Origin: Pseudeuparius sepicola
Lineage: Eukaryota > Arthropoda > Insecta > Coleoptera > Anthribidae
Length of the DNA: 64,000 bases
Direction: 5' to 3'
NCBI GenBank assembly: GCA_963920635.1
Contig: OY987300.1
Coordinates: 81,693,899 to 81,757,898 of the forward strand
Under the pieces are notes generated by a model, which saw only the letters and a program-made list of their open reading frames with translations, did not search any database and was not told the DNA's origin. The translations under genes and the position numbers were made by a program. Shown one piece after another: positions 35,621 to 47,732 of the stretch (the first letter of the stretch is position 1; each line of letters starts with the position of its first letter).

Positions 35621-37515
35621 TTTATTATGTAAAATAAAACATAGTTATTTAAACAACTGCAAAAAAACGCGAAAGCATGACGTGTGAAAGAGAATAAAAA
35701 GCAACTTTGTTTCTGTATAAAATGATACAATACAAAAGACATTGTTTCTCTTTAAAGGCCGTTTAAAAATTCGTCTAGGGAGTTTAAACTTTGAAAAGTG
35801 CTCGTGGCGGAGAAGTAACGAGACATTTATTTGCTGCGAGTACGAGAAATATGGTGTTATTATGGCCAAATTTGTTTCCCAAATGATGCCAGGTATAAAG
35901 TTTAGATTTAGTAGCATTTAAAGTGTTTCTTGTCTACGGCCAAGTAGGTAAACCGTCAATTCTTCGTACTTCCCCACACTGCGCCGTTCGAAAACATGTA
36001 CAGGGTGATTCAAACTCGGCGTCCCGGCAATTGTGGGCAAACGAAAAGCGAAAAAACCCGGGAAAAAATCCGCGAATCCCGCGTTGCATCAATAATTGAT
36101 ATTTCTGGATTGTTTTTAAAATAATTTAAGACGATACGCGACTGAATTTAAGATGCCAACGCCCCGACGGGCACTATGCGAACTAAATATATGGGCCATT
36201 GTCACCTCTAGCTTTGGGCACACTTTGGGTTTACACTGCGTTGTTATTTGTTCTTGTTCATTCTTCTTGTCTTCTATAATATAATTTTGTGGTCGCTTCA
36301 TAAAGTTATTTGGTTATTAGGTAAAAGTTCCCCCCGACAATCGACGCGCGCCGATTGTGGGGCGAAAACAGCGGCCGGGCCGGACGTAAACACGGCACAA
36401 ATCTTTCCAAATTTCGGATTTTCCGCGGGTTTCCGCGAAGTTTCGATGTTGCAAAAGGTGCAAAATAGTGTGGTGATCAGTTTGAGCTACATATAGTAAA
36501 AATTCATCCGGATTATAACCACAAATATCGCCATGAAAAGTGAGGTGTCAAACGAAATTTGAAAATTCATTATCTCGGAAACGACGCCCGAGCACCAAAA
36601 ACTAAGGTCAGATTCGTGTTCAGGGACCCCGAAAATAGGGGGGTAGCCAAAATTTTAAAAAAATCGGGGCAGACATACACCACGGGAAACTGTACTTACC
36701 GGTTATTTTAAAGTTTAAACATTATTGTTTATGATTTATGTAATTGCAAAGGCAACAGGCAACTAAAAATGAACTAAAAGCAGAATTCGAAATAGATAAC
36801 TTTGTTGGTTAAATTAAATTGATTCGAAACTTGTTCCATCTCGAAAATGTTTTCAGGAACAAAAAATGTTTAGGTTAGGACCTCGGCGATCGAATCAAGA
36901 CGGTTTTTCGTCCGAATGTCGCACTAAAACTTCGTAATTACACTGCATAACACTTTAGCATGTTCAAATTCCACTTCTGCCCTTTTGGGCGTGGTAATCA
37001 TAATAAAAATCACATTTCACTTGCTTTATTTCATTTTCTAACAACTCTTCTTTAACTCTTCTCTCTTTTTTGGCACAAGCGTGGCGGGAATATTAAACAT
37101 TTGAATTTAACTGTTGTTATTTACCACATTATTATAATAGTCAACTTTAGAAAATAAAGCTTTTTTGACTGATTTTGAACAAAACAGAAAACATAATATA
37201 CGGATCAACAAAATGGCATGGCCCATAGACTCAGTTTAGCATTGAGCCTACAGGGGGCGTATTTCTTATATTCAATCGCGTATTGCCACATTTTCATCAT
37301 TCGATTTTAACACTGGTGATGTCGAACTTGACAGTTTAAGATAAATCAAACAAAATAGTCTGATAAAGAAGTCAGTTTTGCAAAAAATCCAAACAGGATG
37401 ATTTTTTCAAGGTTGCTTGGGGACTGCCTATTAAGTATCCAGTCAAAAGATTACCCTCAAACCCTTGGTACGAATATAGCTATAGGGTGGTTTCCTAAAC
37501 AATATGGGTGGTTTC
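35621..37515. other. Noncoding DNA with GC-rich islands
   Basis: 35940-36100 and 36320-36480 are GC-rich and look single-copy. A lone TACAGGGTG end is at 35999-36007. The 90-codon minus frame at 35645-35917 has no domain. No gene recognised. Confidence 0.5.
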
Positions 37516-38425
37516 CAGGGACTCTTTAAAGTAAGGGGACCCAGCATTATACCTATGAATATAACAGGTACTTTGATTGTTAGTAAAAATTAATAATGGT
37601 TTCCATGATTTCTAAAAACTAACCTTTACAATTTTGTGTATACAAGTGCAGAATGTGTCAAATGAAAGAAATTTATTTTATAGTTGAAATTTTGATTTCC
37701 AGCAATTGTTTCCACGAATTTAAGTAATAAGTATGGTAAGTCAGTGCCGATTTTGCTTATTTAAGAATTTGTCGCTATTGCACCTTGTTACCAGGTTCCT
37801 CAATCCATTTGCAATATGTTTACTTGAACTTTCTTCCCTTGTTGAATGTATCTACCCAAAGAACTTTCACAGATTTCGGGATGGACTAATAAGATTAGGT
37901 CTAGTAGTTCTAATGATGTAGTTTTTCTCGGTGTTTATTATAAAATTTTGTAATTTTATTTCTCTCCCAAGGTAACTTAAAATAAACTTGTAGTCGTAGA
38001 TATGAAGCTACCTGCTTAATAATTTAAAATTTTCGAAATACGATTTGCTTTGAACTACCTGCTTATACGTAATGCCCACGTAATGGGAATTGTAGGATTA
38101 CTAAAGGTGATACAGGAACAATCTGGTTGCAATTATTGGGACTACTACATGCGGCCGCATTACCTTTAATTGACACATTTGAGTATCTGGAAGTTAGAAA
38201 AGTTAAAATTTGTGAATTATGATGGGAAATATTTTGCCTCCTTTAGAATCTATGGCACTGGCATGCTGGCATATCACATAAAACCTGACGGCAGTTGGAC
38301 ACTGACATATAACATAACCTTGTATCAGCCCCCTTGTGGTCTCCTTGGAGTCAACAGAAAACAAACTTCCCCTCAAGGCTTCGCTTTTCCTATGTGATAG
38401 ACTGTGGCGTGCTGGGTCCCCTTAT
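37516..38425 (+). mobile_element. CAGGGACTC hAT-like element, long form
   Basis: Begins CAGGGACTCTTTAAAGTAAG and runs through the family interior to GCTGGGTCCCCTTAT, where the last bases of the right terminus are lost. About 910 bp, essentially the complement of 49975-50887. A small frame (37733-37921) recurs in that copy but has no transposase motif. Confidence 0.75.
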
Positions 38426-38940
38426 GGGTAGTTTCCTAAACAATATGGATGGTTTCCTAAACATTTTTTAGAGCAAAATGACCCTATTAAAAGTTGAAGT
38501 TCAAGAATGCAACGTTAACTTTTTTATATCTATTTGAGTTATAAGGTTCTTACACATTTTACGCTTCTGGAGTCACTATATCTGCATGTTTCGTAGAGCT
38601 ACGCTAAATTCTTGGCAAATTACCCATTTGCCACCCTTGTTACCGTGAATGGAACGCACTTTTGGCACCCCACGCCACCGTTAACCCCTTCTATTGAGAA
38701 TTGAGTCGCTCCACGCTCTGTATGATGGAGTGTTTATTGGTGCCCCGCTCACTTGGGTGTTCCGACGAAAATTGGCCCCTTCGCAGTAGAGGTTGAGGCG
38801 CCCCCCCATTCTGTTTGATGTACGGGCTAACCGAGTGTGAGGACCCTCGATATACGTTCCCCTTTGCAGAACGCGCTAGCCGGCAATCGGAAGGTGGAGA
38901 AAAAGAAGTAGGATACGGGTGTGTCTTTATGTAAAGGGTT
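38426..38940. other. GC-rich noncoding stretch, no gene seen
   Basis: 38600-38900 is GC-rich, with no frame or repeat match elsewhere in the window. Confidence 0.45.
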
Positions 38941-39275
38941 TTTTATTATACTTCTTTGAAAACACCTTATTTTCATCTGTTTTAGCAATAATGAAAGATG
39001 GGGTTTTTCGGGCTAGCGCACGGAAACAGCGCATGGAAAAACTTTCCGTGCGCTGAACAAAAATACCGAATATATGGCTTTAAAATAGAAATATACAGCA
39101 AAGTAAACTAAATTTAAGAAACTCGATATTATGCTCTCTGATATTTAACATGTACCTACTTTGTATTTTAATTTGTAAGTGTTTCAATATTTAGATACAC
39201 ATCTGTAATATGTATACCTTTGAAATAATTTGAGAGTAACCATGGAAACGCTCACTCGTAATGAAATATACTATT
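38941..39275 (+). mobile_element. Hairpin-bearing interspersed repeat, copy 3, deleted
   Basis: Matches 7051-7660 from TTTTTTATTATACTTC through the CGCACGGAAA hairpin. The stretch corresponding to about 7330-7370 is missing, and it then jumps from GGAAACGC straight to the shared right edge AATGAAATATACTATTCC. Confidence 0.75.
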
Positions 39276-39799
39276 CCAGTAGGGATGATACGATTTTGAA
39301 ATGAATTTAAAAAATAATAATTTAGATACTACCATTGAGTAAAGGAATAATTTATTCCTTTACTACCAAATACTACCAAACTTTTTCAATTTTTTATGTT
39401 TTGAATAACACATCGTTTAAATCTCCACATCGACTTGCTGGAACCACATATCCTCCATATCCTCCAAATCAAGTGCATTTAAATTTGATCACAAAAATTT
39501 TCTTAACATCTGTCGGTATCGTGCACCATTTACTGTGACCGCATCTCCTATCTCATTTTGTAAAAGATAATCCGATGATGCCTCCATTATTAATGACAAC
39601 ATTTTCTACAATTGATTTGTGGCGCAAACAGATCCATTGAATTTTTTAATTGAGTTTTTTCGCCTCCACACTGGTTAAAATGAAAACATTTAATGAGGTG
39701 TGAGGAACAAAGTTCAAAAATTGCATTTATAAAATTCCGTGCGAATGTTGAAAGTTCTATGTTGGGGAGACTTGTAGGCCATTTAACGTTCGTTTAAAA
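39276..39799. other. Noncoding DNA with a small repeat fragment
   Basis: 39610-39690 is an inverted, diverged fragment of the 212-bp insertion family (TGTGGCGCAAACAGATCC, CATTGAATTTTTTAATTG). Otherwise nothing recognised. Confidence 0.45.
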
Positions 39800-40783
39800 C
39801 AGTAAGTAAGGGGATTCAGCATTATACTTTCCAAAGTGAGACCTGTTCTTTCCTCATTCTAATGGTCTCAGTGATGCCAAGTATGCCATTTTATTGGAAA
39901 ATCTATGAATATAACAGGTTCTTTGATTGTTAGTAAAAATTAATAATGGTTTCCATGATTTCTAAAAATTAGACTGGACAATTTTGTGTATACAAGTGCA
40001 GAATGTGGCAACTGTCAAATGTAAGAAATTTATGTTTTAGTTGAAAACGATTTCCAGCAATTATTTTCACGAATTTAAGTAATAAGTATGGTAAGTCAGT
40101 AGTGCCGATTTTGCTTATTTAAGAATTTGTCGCTATTGCACCTTGTTACCAGGTTCCTCAATCCATTTGTAATATGTATACCTACTTGAACTTTCTTTCC
40201 TTGTTGAATGTATCTACCCAAAGAACTTTCACAGATTTCGGAATGGACTAATAAGATTAGGTCTAGTAGTTCTAATCATGTAGTTTTGCTCGATATTCAT
40301 TATAAAAAAAATTAATTTTATTTCCCTCCCAAGGTACCTCACAAACTTAAAATAAACTTGTAGTCGTATATAAAAACTCTTAAAAAAAGACCCTACAGAA
40401 GCTACCTGCTTAATAATTTTAAATTTTCGAAATACGATTTTTGTTTTGAACTACCTACTTATACGTAACTCCCACGTAATGGGAATTGTAGGATTACTAA
40501 AGGTGACACAGTTAAAATCTGGTTGCAATTATTGGTACTACTACAGGCCGCATTACCTTTAATTGACACGCATCTGAGTATCTGGAAATTAGAAAACTTA
40601 AAAATTGTGAATTATGATGGGAAATATTTTGCCTCCTTTAGAATCTATGGCACTGCATGTCACATAAAACCTGATGGCAGTTGGACACTGACATACGAGT
40701 ATAAGTCGACAGAAAACAAACTTCCCTTTCAAGGCTTCACTTTTCTTATGTGATAGACTGTGACATGCTGGGTCCCCTTATTT
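39800..40783 (+). mobile_element. CAGGGACTC hAT-like element, diverged left end
   Basis: Starts near AGTAAGTAAGGGGATTCAGC, a degraded left terminus, and continues through the full interior to GCTGGGTCCCCTTATTTTAG. Its right third lies inside the 667-bp duplicated unit. Confidence 0.7.
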
Positions 40784-41183
40784 TAGTTCGTAAAATTGAA
40801 TCACCCGGAATACAGCAATACCGTCGCCATCTTTGAAATCCAAGCGTATTCCTACGTGTCGCCTACAGCTTATCAAATCTCACACTAAGCGGACTCAATT
40901 AACTGCCGCATCCTCAGATTCAAAGCGCAGAATGCTGCCGCTAGAGGGCCAGGTGCGAGGCTCCGTCATTTCCTGCCTCCAGTGTGACTGTCACCCGCAC
41001 ATCCGGCGTCTCAAAGAGCGGCGCTCGGTTAATACCAGGTCCGGATTCTACTGGGACTGTGTGAGATAACAGGTAGGCAGAGGCGATGTCTGAAGTATGG
41101 AATTTCTTGTTACGTTTTCGAGGACGAAGAATAACACCCTGTATACAAAAAACTTCTCGAATCGAGAAGATGAGGCACACGGG
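40517..41183 (+). repeat. 667-bp tandem duplication, unit 1
   Basis: Identical to 41184-41850 except for about three substitutions that I see. It contains the right third of a CAGGGACTC element, a GC-rich segment of unknown origin (40830-41060), an inverted TACAGGGTG end at 41135-41143 and a perfect 17-bp palindrome CTTCTCGAATCGAGAAG at 41153-41169. Confidence 0.95.
40938..40949 (+). promoter_or_regulatory. CTCF-like core match
   Basis: CCGCTAGAGGGC fits the core consensus CCRSYAGRKGGC known for CTCF. It is present again at 41605-41616 because of the tandem duplication. A single 12-base match is weak evidence for binding. Confidence 0.25.
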
Positions 41184-41850
41184 ATCTGGTTGCAATTATT
41201 GGAACTACTACAGGCCGCATTACCTTTAATTGACACGCATCTGAGTATCTGGAAATTAGAAAACTTAAAAATTGTGAATTATGATGGGAAATATTTTGCC
41301 TCCTTTAGAATCTATGGCATTGCATGTCACATAAAACCTGATGGCAGTTGGACACTGACATACGAGTATAAGTCGACAGAAAACAAACTTCCCTTTCAAG
41401 GCTTCACTTTTCTTATGTGATAGACTGTGACATGCTGGGTCCCCTTATTTTAGTTCGTAAAATTGAATCACCCGGAATACAGCAATACCGTCGCCATCTT
41501 TGAAATCCAAGCGTATTCCTACGTGTCGCCTACAGCTTATCAAATCTCACACTAAGCGGACTCAATTAACTGCCGCATCCTCAGATTCAAAGCGCAGAAT
41601 GCTGCCGCTAGAGGGCCAGGTGCGAGGCTCCGTCATTTCCTGCCTCCAGTGTGACTGTCACCCGCACATCCGGCGTCTCAAAGAGCGGCGCTCGGTTAAT
41701 ACCAGGTCCGGATTCTACTGGGACTGTGTGAGATAACAGGTAGGCAGAGGCGATGTCTGAAGTATGGAATTTCTTGTTACCTTTTCGAGGACGAAGAATA
41801 ACACCCTGTATACAAAAAACTTCTCGAATCGAGAAGATGAGGCACACGGG
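41184..41850 (+). repeat. 667-bp tandem duplication, unit 2
   Basis: Second unit, starting with the same ATCTGGTTGC and ending with the same GGCACACGGG as unit 1. The very low divergence means a recent event or an assembly duplication. Confidence 0.95.
41605..41616 (+). promoter_or_regulatory. CTCF-like core match, second copy
   Basis: Duplicate of the site at 40938-40949. Confidence 0.25.
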
Positions 41851-41898
41851 ATAGAAGGCCTGCAGCCATTCCCTCTCCTCCGCTGTAACGTCACACTT

Positions 41899-42446
41899 AT
41901 TTAAGTCTGTGAGGTACCTACCTTGGGAGAGAAATAAAATCAATTTTTTTTTATAATGAACACCGAGAAAAACTACATCATTAGAACTACTAGTCATAAT
42001 CTTATTAGTCCATCCCGAAATCTGTGAAAGTTCTTTGGGTAGATACATTCAACAGGGGAAGAAAGTTCAAGTATACATATTACAAATAATGGAATGAGGA
42101 ACCTGGTAACAAGGAGCAATAGCGACAAATTCTTAAATAAGCAAAATCGGCACTACTGACTTACCATACTTAAATTTGTGGAAATAATTGCTGGAAATCG
42201 ATTTCAACTATAAAATAAATTTCTTTCATATGACAGTTGCCACATTTTGTAGTTGTAGATATACACAAAATTGTCAAGTCTAATTTTTAGAAATCATGGA
42301 AACCAAACCATTATTAATTTTTACTAACATATTCTTAGATTCTCCAATAAAATGGCATACTTGGCATCACTGAGACCATTAGAATGAGGAAAGAATAGGC
42401 CTCACTTTGGAAAGTATAATGCTGGGTCCCCTTACTTTAAAGAGTC
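41899..42446 (-). mobile_element. CAGGGACTC hAT-like element, minus, partial
   Basis: Runs inverted from GTGAGGTACC to GCTGGGTCCCCTTACTTTAA and stops at AGAGTC, short of the terminus. With the direct copy at 39800 it forms a head-to-head pair around the duplicated units. Confidence 0.75.
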
Positions 42447-43271
42447 ATATTTTTTATTTTCAAAGGGTTTTTTATCATTTTTGGATATGATTGGGCCTAA
42501 GTTATTTGAATCCAAACGAACTATGTAAAGCGGGTCAACTACAGTGGCGTACGGAAAAAGGGATATTTTTTGAATATCCATTAACTGTTACAGTTTGGTC
42601 ATAAATGTTCTAACTATGACAGTTTCATGGCAAATTTGTTTTTTAAATTTATTTCATTCGTTCATTTAATTCATTCATATATATATGCCCTAGAAGTAAG
42701 ATTCAAATTAGGAAAAAATACCCAATTTAAATGTCAACAAAAATAACAAAAGAGTTTCACATTTTAAGAGCTGATATATAAGGATCGAGTTCCTTTCTTT
42801 AGTCGATCATTGTTTTTTCGTAAGTAATATCATAAGGGCATCTAATTTTTCCGAAAAAATCGAAAAAACACGTTGCTAAGTAATATTTTGACAAGCAGCA
42901 TGAGTGCTGGTGGCAACAAAAATCCGAGTCGAAGATGAGGATATACCTATGCACCTGCACGAATGCATTTTGTTAAAAAAATATTACTTAGCATTGTGTT
43001 TTTTTTTCACAGGACAAATTAGATTCCCGAATGGTATTTAAAAAGACTATTTCATGAGTAACAGATTATTCTGCATACACATAGCTTACAAAATATACTA
43101 CCCATTATACAACAGCTGTCAAGTTTTGCCGCGGGTAAACTCGAAAAAACTGCTGACAGGTGCTGTCATACAGTTTTTCCATCTAGAAACCATTTGTAAT
43201 CCAAAATTGCGCATTTGCGATTGGTTCAAATTAAGACGAGGGAATTAGTCAATAAAACTCTTAGGTTAGAT
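42447..43271. other. AT-rich noncoding DNA, no gene seen
   Basis: No coding or repeat signal recognised. The 64-codon frame at 43054-43248 has no motif. Confidence 0.45.
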
Positions 43272-43799
43272 CAGGGACTCTTTAAAATAAGGGGACCCAG
43301 CATTTCACAGTCTATCACATAGGAAAAGTGAAGCCTTGAGGGGAAGTTTGTTTTCTGTAGACTCCAAGGAGACCACATAAGTGGGCTGGTACAAGGTTAT
43401 GTTATATGTCAGTGTCCAACTGCCATCAGGTTTTATGTGATAGATAGTGCCATATATTCTAAAGGAGGTAAAAAATTACCCATCATAATTCACAATTTTT
43501 AAGTTTTCTAACTTCCAGATACTCAGATGTGACAATTAAAGAATTTCATCTATACAATAAATTTGTTTCATTTGACATTTGCCATATTCTGTACTTGTAG
43601 ACACAATATTGTTAAGTCTAATTTTTAGAAATCATGGAAACCATTATTAATTTTTACTACCAATCAAAGTACCTGTTATATTCATAGATTCTCCAATAAA
43701 ATGGCATACTTGGCATCACTGATACTATTAGAATGAGGAAAGAATAGGCCTCACTTTGGCAAGTATAATGCTGGGTCCCCTTATTTTAAAGAGTCCCTG
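43272..43799 (-). mobile_element. CAGGGACTC hAT-like element with both ends
   Basis: The only copy with two intact termini: CAGGGACTCTTTAAAATAAG at the left, its exact complement at the right. Outside lie GGTTAGAT (43264-43271) and CGTTAGAT (43800-43807), an 8-bp target duplication with one mismatch. This places the family with hAT elements. The interior is a deleted form, 528 bp. Confidence 0.85.
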
Positions 43800-45049
43800 C
43801 GTTAGATCTTGATCTAACAGCTAACATAGCCTAATCTATAACCCAAACTAACCTAACCCAGTGTGACCTAAGCCTAAACAAACGTACATAACCTAACAAA
43901 TATCGCAATAAACTAAAACAGTTTTTAGTATTTTTTTCAAATATTTCTCGCTCGGACCGTAAGAACAAAGAGACTTTTCAACTCTAAAGCATATATACAT
44001 TTCCACGTTTGCAAATGATATCAAAACACGACTATTCAAATATATGCGCGCCCGTATCCTGGCATTAAGTTGCATAACACAAAAGAAATATAAAAAGCAC
44101 ATGCAACGAAAGCGGCTTTTCCTAAATCAACATAATTATACTTTTCCCTCTTGCCGTTCCTGAAAATCTCGTGTTTTTGTTAAAAAATTAAATAGTCGTG
44201 GTCAGTGTCTCTACTTTATTTCATTTGGTAAAGCTGGGAACGTAACATTAATTACTTTATTCATGGCGAACAGAAATGTACTTGCAACATTTCAAATGGG
44301 AAATAATAGAATTGCAAAGGAGTATTTTCTTTCAGAAGTTTTTTTATAGTGAAGCTATAATAATAATTTTAGATCACGGTATAAGATAGATCCGTATTTG
44401 CTCTAAGTTAATATTTAGTAAGAAATTGAGTCTAAGAAAGTTATTAATGTGTACATTAGTAGTTAAGTTTTGCGGAAGTACAGTTCCATTTTCAAAGTTC
44501 CAAGACTGACTAAGATAAGTTCTAAAGGCAACAAACTGTCTGGATCACCTGAGACTCTACGACGCCCAAGTTAACTTTGTTAAAATTGTAAGAATGGCGA
44601 AGCCAAATTACTCACTAATTCACTTCATTAAAAAACAGAAAATCTCGGCAAGTCCCCCTCTGACCCCATTACAATCTCTCCAACAAAATTAATTCCATTC
44701 AATTTAGAACCCAGTCCCCCCCCCAATTTGATTTCGCGTGGTCTCCGTCGACGGTATTCAGAAAAAATATTCGACGGGGTCTTTTAGGAATCAGCGGCGG
44801 CAGTGATTACGTTACAATTAAAACTTTTGCGGAGTAGGAGAATATTCCAATTATCCCGAGGCTTTTTGTGTCTCGCTTCTCCATTTCGCGCCGATGACCA
44901 AACAGGGGCTTCATTAGGCTTAGAAATGACGTGAAGACCTGTTTGGAGGTTTTTATTTGGAGGATTACCTTTGCAAGCTCGAGACATTTAATAATAGAAG
45001 TATTCTTTCGTATGGTTCCCACAGATTCGGCTGAACCAGATCTGCTAGA
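43800..45049. other. Noncoding DNA, no gene seen
   Basis: 43805-43895 contains several CCTAAC/CCTAAG words, reminiscent of the insect telomere repeat CCTAA but not in register. 44650-44950 is GC-rich and single-copy in the window. No exon recognised. Confidence 0.45.
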
Positions 45050-45320
45050 ACGTGTGGAATGTGTACTGATAGAGAAACTAAGTGCATTGGTAGAAATACT
45101 ACGTGTTTTGATAGAAATGCTGTGGGTATTTATAGAGATACCATGTGTATTTGATAGATATGTTATGTGTACTGACAGATACTATGTATACTATTGTGTG
45201 TAGGTACTCGTAGAGATACTACATGTATTGATAGATACGTTATGTGTATTGTTTCAGATACTATGTGTTTCGATAGAGATAATTATGTCTATTGCTAGGG
45301 GTATTGATAAAGATGCTAAT
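45050..45320 (+). repeat. Minisatellite, unit ~21-22 bp
   Basis: About a dozen diverged units of the form GATACTATGTGTATTGATAGA. The same unit recurs at 48452-48600. The open frame through it is a consequence of a near-21-bp period. Confidence 0.8.
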
Positions 45321-45987
45321 ACCATAGTCTAGAGTGTCTAGAGAATACTATAAGTCGAATCACTCCTTTGAAGTCGTCGAAAAGCCGCCGATTTTTTGCG
45401 ACCGGTCGTAAATCAATGTCAGCTCGCCACTCCGTTATTTACGAGGGTGGACTATCCAAAACACCGTAAAGCTGGTTGCACCAAGTTATACGGGGGCACC
45501 TCTATATTGACTTTCCATATGCACAATAGGATTAATAGGTATAGCGGAAAATTAAGATGCATAATATGTATAATAAAGATGCAGGTATTTTACTTTTTCC
45601 GTTTAAATAACGCAAGATATACCTAACTAAATATAGGGTATGAAAAATATACATAAGTGTGTAACTAGGAGCAAACAAAATTATTTACATAGTTTACAAA
45701 TTTTGCAAAATTGTAAGTTTTGGATTTGATTTATTTTGTTGTTGGGTCCCTATTCGCAAATTTAAGTATGTAGTAAATAAGAATTCGCGTATATAATGAA
45801 ACCAAACAGTCGCGGGGAAAATTTGCACACGGATATAATGTATTTTACTGATCGGAATTCGTTTAGTAGGCTAAAACCTAAGCCATCCTGATGCGATAAG
45901 TCATTAAATTTTGATAAGAAAATATTTTCTAAATTGATTATACAGGGTGAGTCAGAATGTATAGTAAATACTTTAAAGGGGTGTTCG
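45321..45987. other. Noncoding DNA, no gene seen
   Basis: A lone TACAGGGTGAGTCA end at 45941-45954 resembles the ends of the mariner-like element at 19228-20267. Nothing else recognised. Confidence 0.45.
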
Positions 45988-46423
45988 CAATGACGTCAGA
46001 ACCTATAGACAGGTTTGTTTTGATAAACGCTTGACGCCCAGAACTAATCACAATCTAAGCGCTCCATTAAATTATTCCGAAAATGTCGCGAGATTGTCAG
46101 AAATTGTCCCTTTTTGTCGAGCCGTAGCGAACTTATTTGGACTCTAGGCTCGGAGGCTGGCGTCGTTAGACCATCCCCCGAGTGTTCAGGTGAGGTTCCG
46201 ATGCTTCCGGCGCCCCCAAAGAAGAAAAAACATGCGATATCTAAGTGTGATTCTGGAGGAACTTTAACCGGGAATCACCGGGTGTATAGTTGGTTGATGG
46301 TTGACTTTCTGTCTTTGTTTGTAGCATGTTTTTAGAGTAGTATGGATATATTTAATCTTGGAGTCAAAATAAAGGGCGTTTTAACAATGGGGCACCACGT
46401 CTATAGGTTTTGACGTCATTGGG
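45988..46423 (+). mobile_element. hAT-type MITE, copy 2
   Basis: Same termini as 14139-14573 (CAATGACGTCAGAACCTATA, TATAGGTTTTGACGTCATTG), flanked by the perfect 8-bp duplication GGTGTTCG at 45980-45987 and 46424-46431. It is 436 bp, complete and uninterrupted, so the best reference copy of the family. Confidence 0.95.
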
Positions 46424-47184
46424 TGTTCGGAAGGTGGTTTTAAGGGGGGTCTTTCATATAAAATTTTTCGATTTGGGCTTTCCTTGCCATTTATTCGGGC
46501 CTACAAGGTGACCCAAAAGTATTTTTTTTTAATTATATCTCAATAACGGCGCTACTTAAAAATTTGAAATTTTGTATGTGTTATCTACTTACTGGAAGAC
46601 GCCTTAGGGTAGTTTATTCATTTACACAGTGCCCTAAAAAAGGGTAAAAACTAACAACCCCTATTAATTTTTTTGCTCAAACTTTTATGAGGTTATCTTT
46701 TTGGTCTTGCAGGTCCATCATTTCAGTGTATCTTTTCATTTTGCAACAAAAGTGTACTCTTGTTTCATAACGATAAAATCAACCGTTTGCGTTGAAATTG
46801 GCAAAACGTGCCCCAAAACAGCTGTTAACTTCAACATTCGAGACATAAAATTTTTACCTACCGCTTTCAAACTTTACACATCGACCGTACTATTTAAACT
46901 ATTACATAACATAGCGGCGATGTTAGTACAAGCCCCAAAATAGGGGATGTGCTGACTGAAGCTGCAAATGTGCTGTTGGCTCCTGCCTGGACTTCATTTG
47001 TTGCTTCCCAAATCATGCCTATCTTTTGATTTGGTTAATGTTACGTACTGATGATTGCCAAATAGCATGAAACACGTGTATGCGGTTACTAGTTTTTTAT
47101 TTTTGTTAACTTTGAGTGTTTGCCCATTATCACCTTTTCTTGTAATTATTACATTTACACTCGCTAATCTTACATCCTTATTAT
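46424..47184. other. Noncoding DNA, no gene seen
   Basis: Frames at 46701-46943 and 46994-47188 show no domain. The latter lies just past the transposase relic and could be its decayed continuation, but I see no hAT C-terminal motif. Confidence 0.4.
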
Positions 47185-47600
47185 ACATATTTGTTTTTAA
47201 CGAATAAAAATTCTGTTAAATCTCTAATAGTTTTCAGCTCTCTTAGTTCTTCCTTGTACAACGAAAGAAACTGACAAACTTCTGGAATAAAATGTCTTGA
47301 AATTTCTTCATTATATTTTTCAATTAATTCCTGACAATGGCTGGCAATTTCTGTGTCGGTAACATTCAGCAAAATTTCAGGTTGCAGTATTTGAAATATT
47401 TCACATATTTTAAGTAAGCTCTCAAATCTGTTAGATACACTTGACTAATTAAAATGTCCAAAGATGCATTAAAAACTGTCACTTCAAACTTCTTACTACT
47501 ATTTTCCATCATATCATATTTCCTTGTTTTGTTCAATATGTCAGCAATGTCCCCGCATTTATTTACAGTCCAATAAGTGTACTATTTAATTTTTGAGAAT
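47185..47600 (-). pseudogene. hAT-like transposase relic
   Basis: Read on the minus strand from about 47600 the product includes KKFEVTVFNASLDILISQ, then after a frameshift near 47443 VSNRFESLLKICEIFQILQ, then LNVTDTEIASHCQELIEKYN and FLSLYKEELRELKTIRDL. Codon-like composition persists over 400 bases. The pattern of an LD-I-IxQ helix followed by NRF fits the region before the C-terminal dimerisation domain in domesticated and active hAT-type proteins of the ZMYM1/P52rIPK kind. N-terminal zinc finger, catalytic residues and the C-terminal SCERxFS-type motif are not visible. The family call is from motif pattern only. Confidence 0.5.
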
Positions 47601-47732
47601 TGTTGTAGAGGCCGGGGTCCCTTCAGGGGTGACGTCGCTACCCCTGCTACCCCGTTATGACCGCCACTGAACCCTCTCCACGGCATAAATGAGAAAATCA
47701 GTAAGGAAAATCTGTCACTGTCTGACGGTCTA

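Noticed and set aside
41608..42048. 146-codon minus frame across the tandem unit and a hAT-like element
   Set aside because: It runs from unit 2 into an unrelated transposon and is matched by a shorter frame in unit 1. A chance fusion is the simpler reading.
43805..43895. Interstitial telomere repeat
   Set aside because: CCTAAC-like words are present but not in a regular 5-base register, so this is only suggestive.
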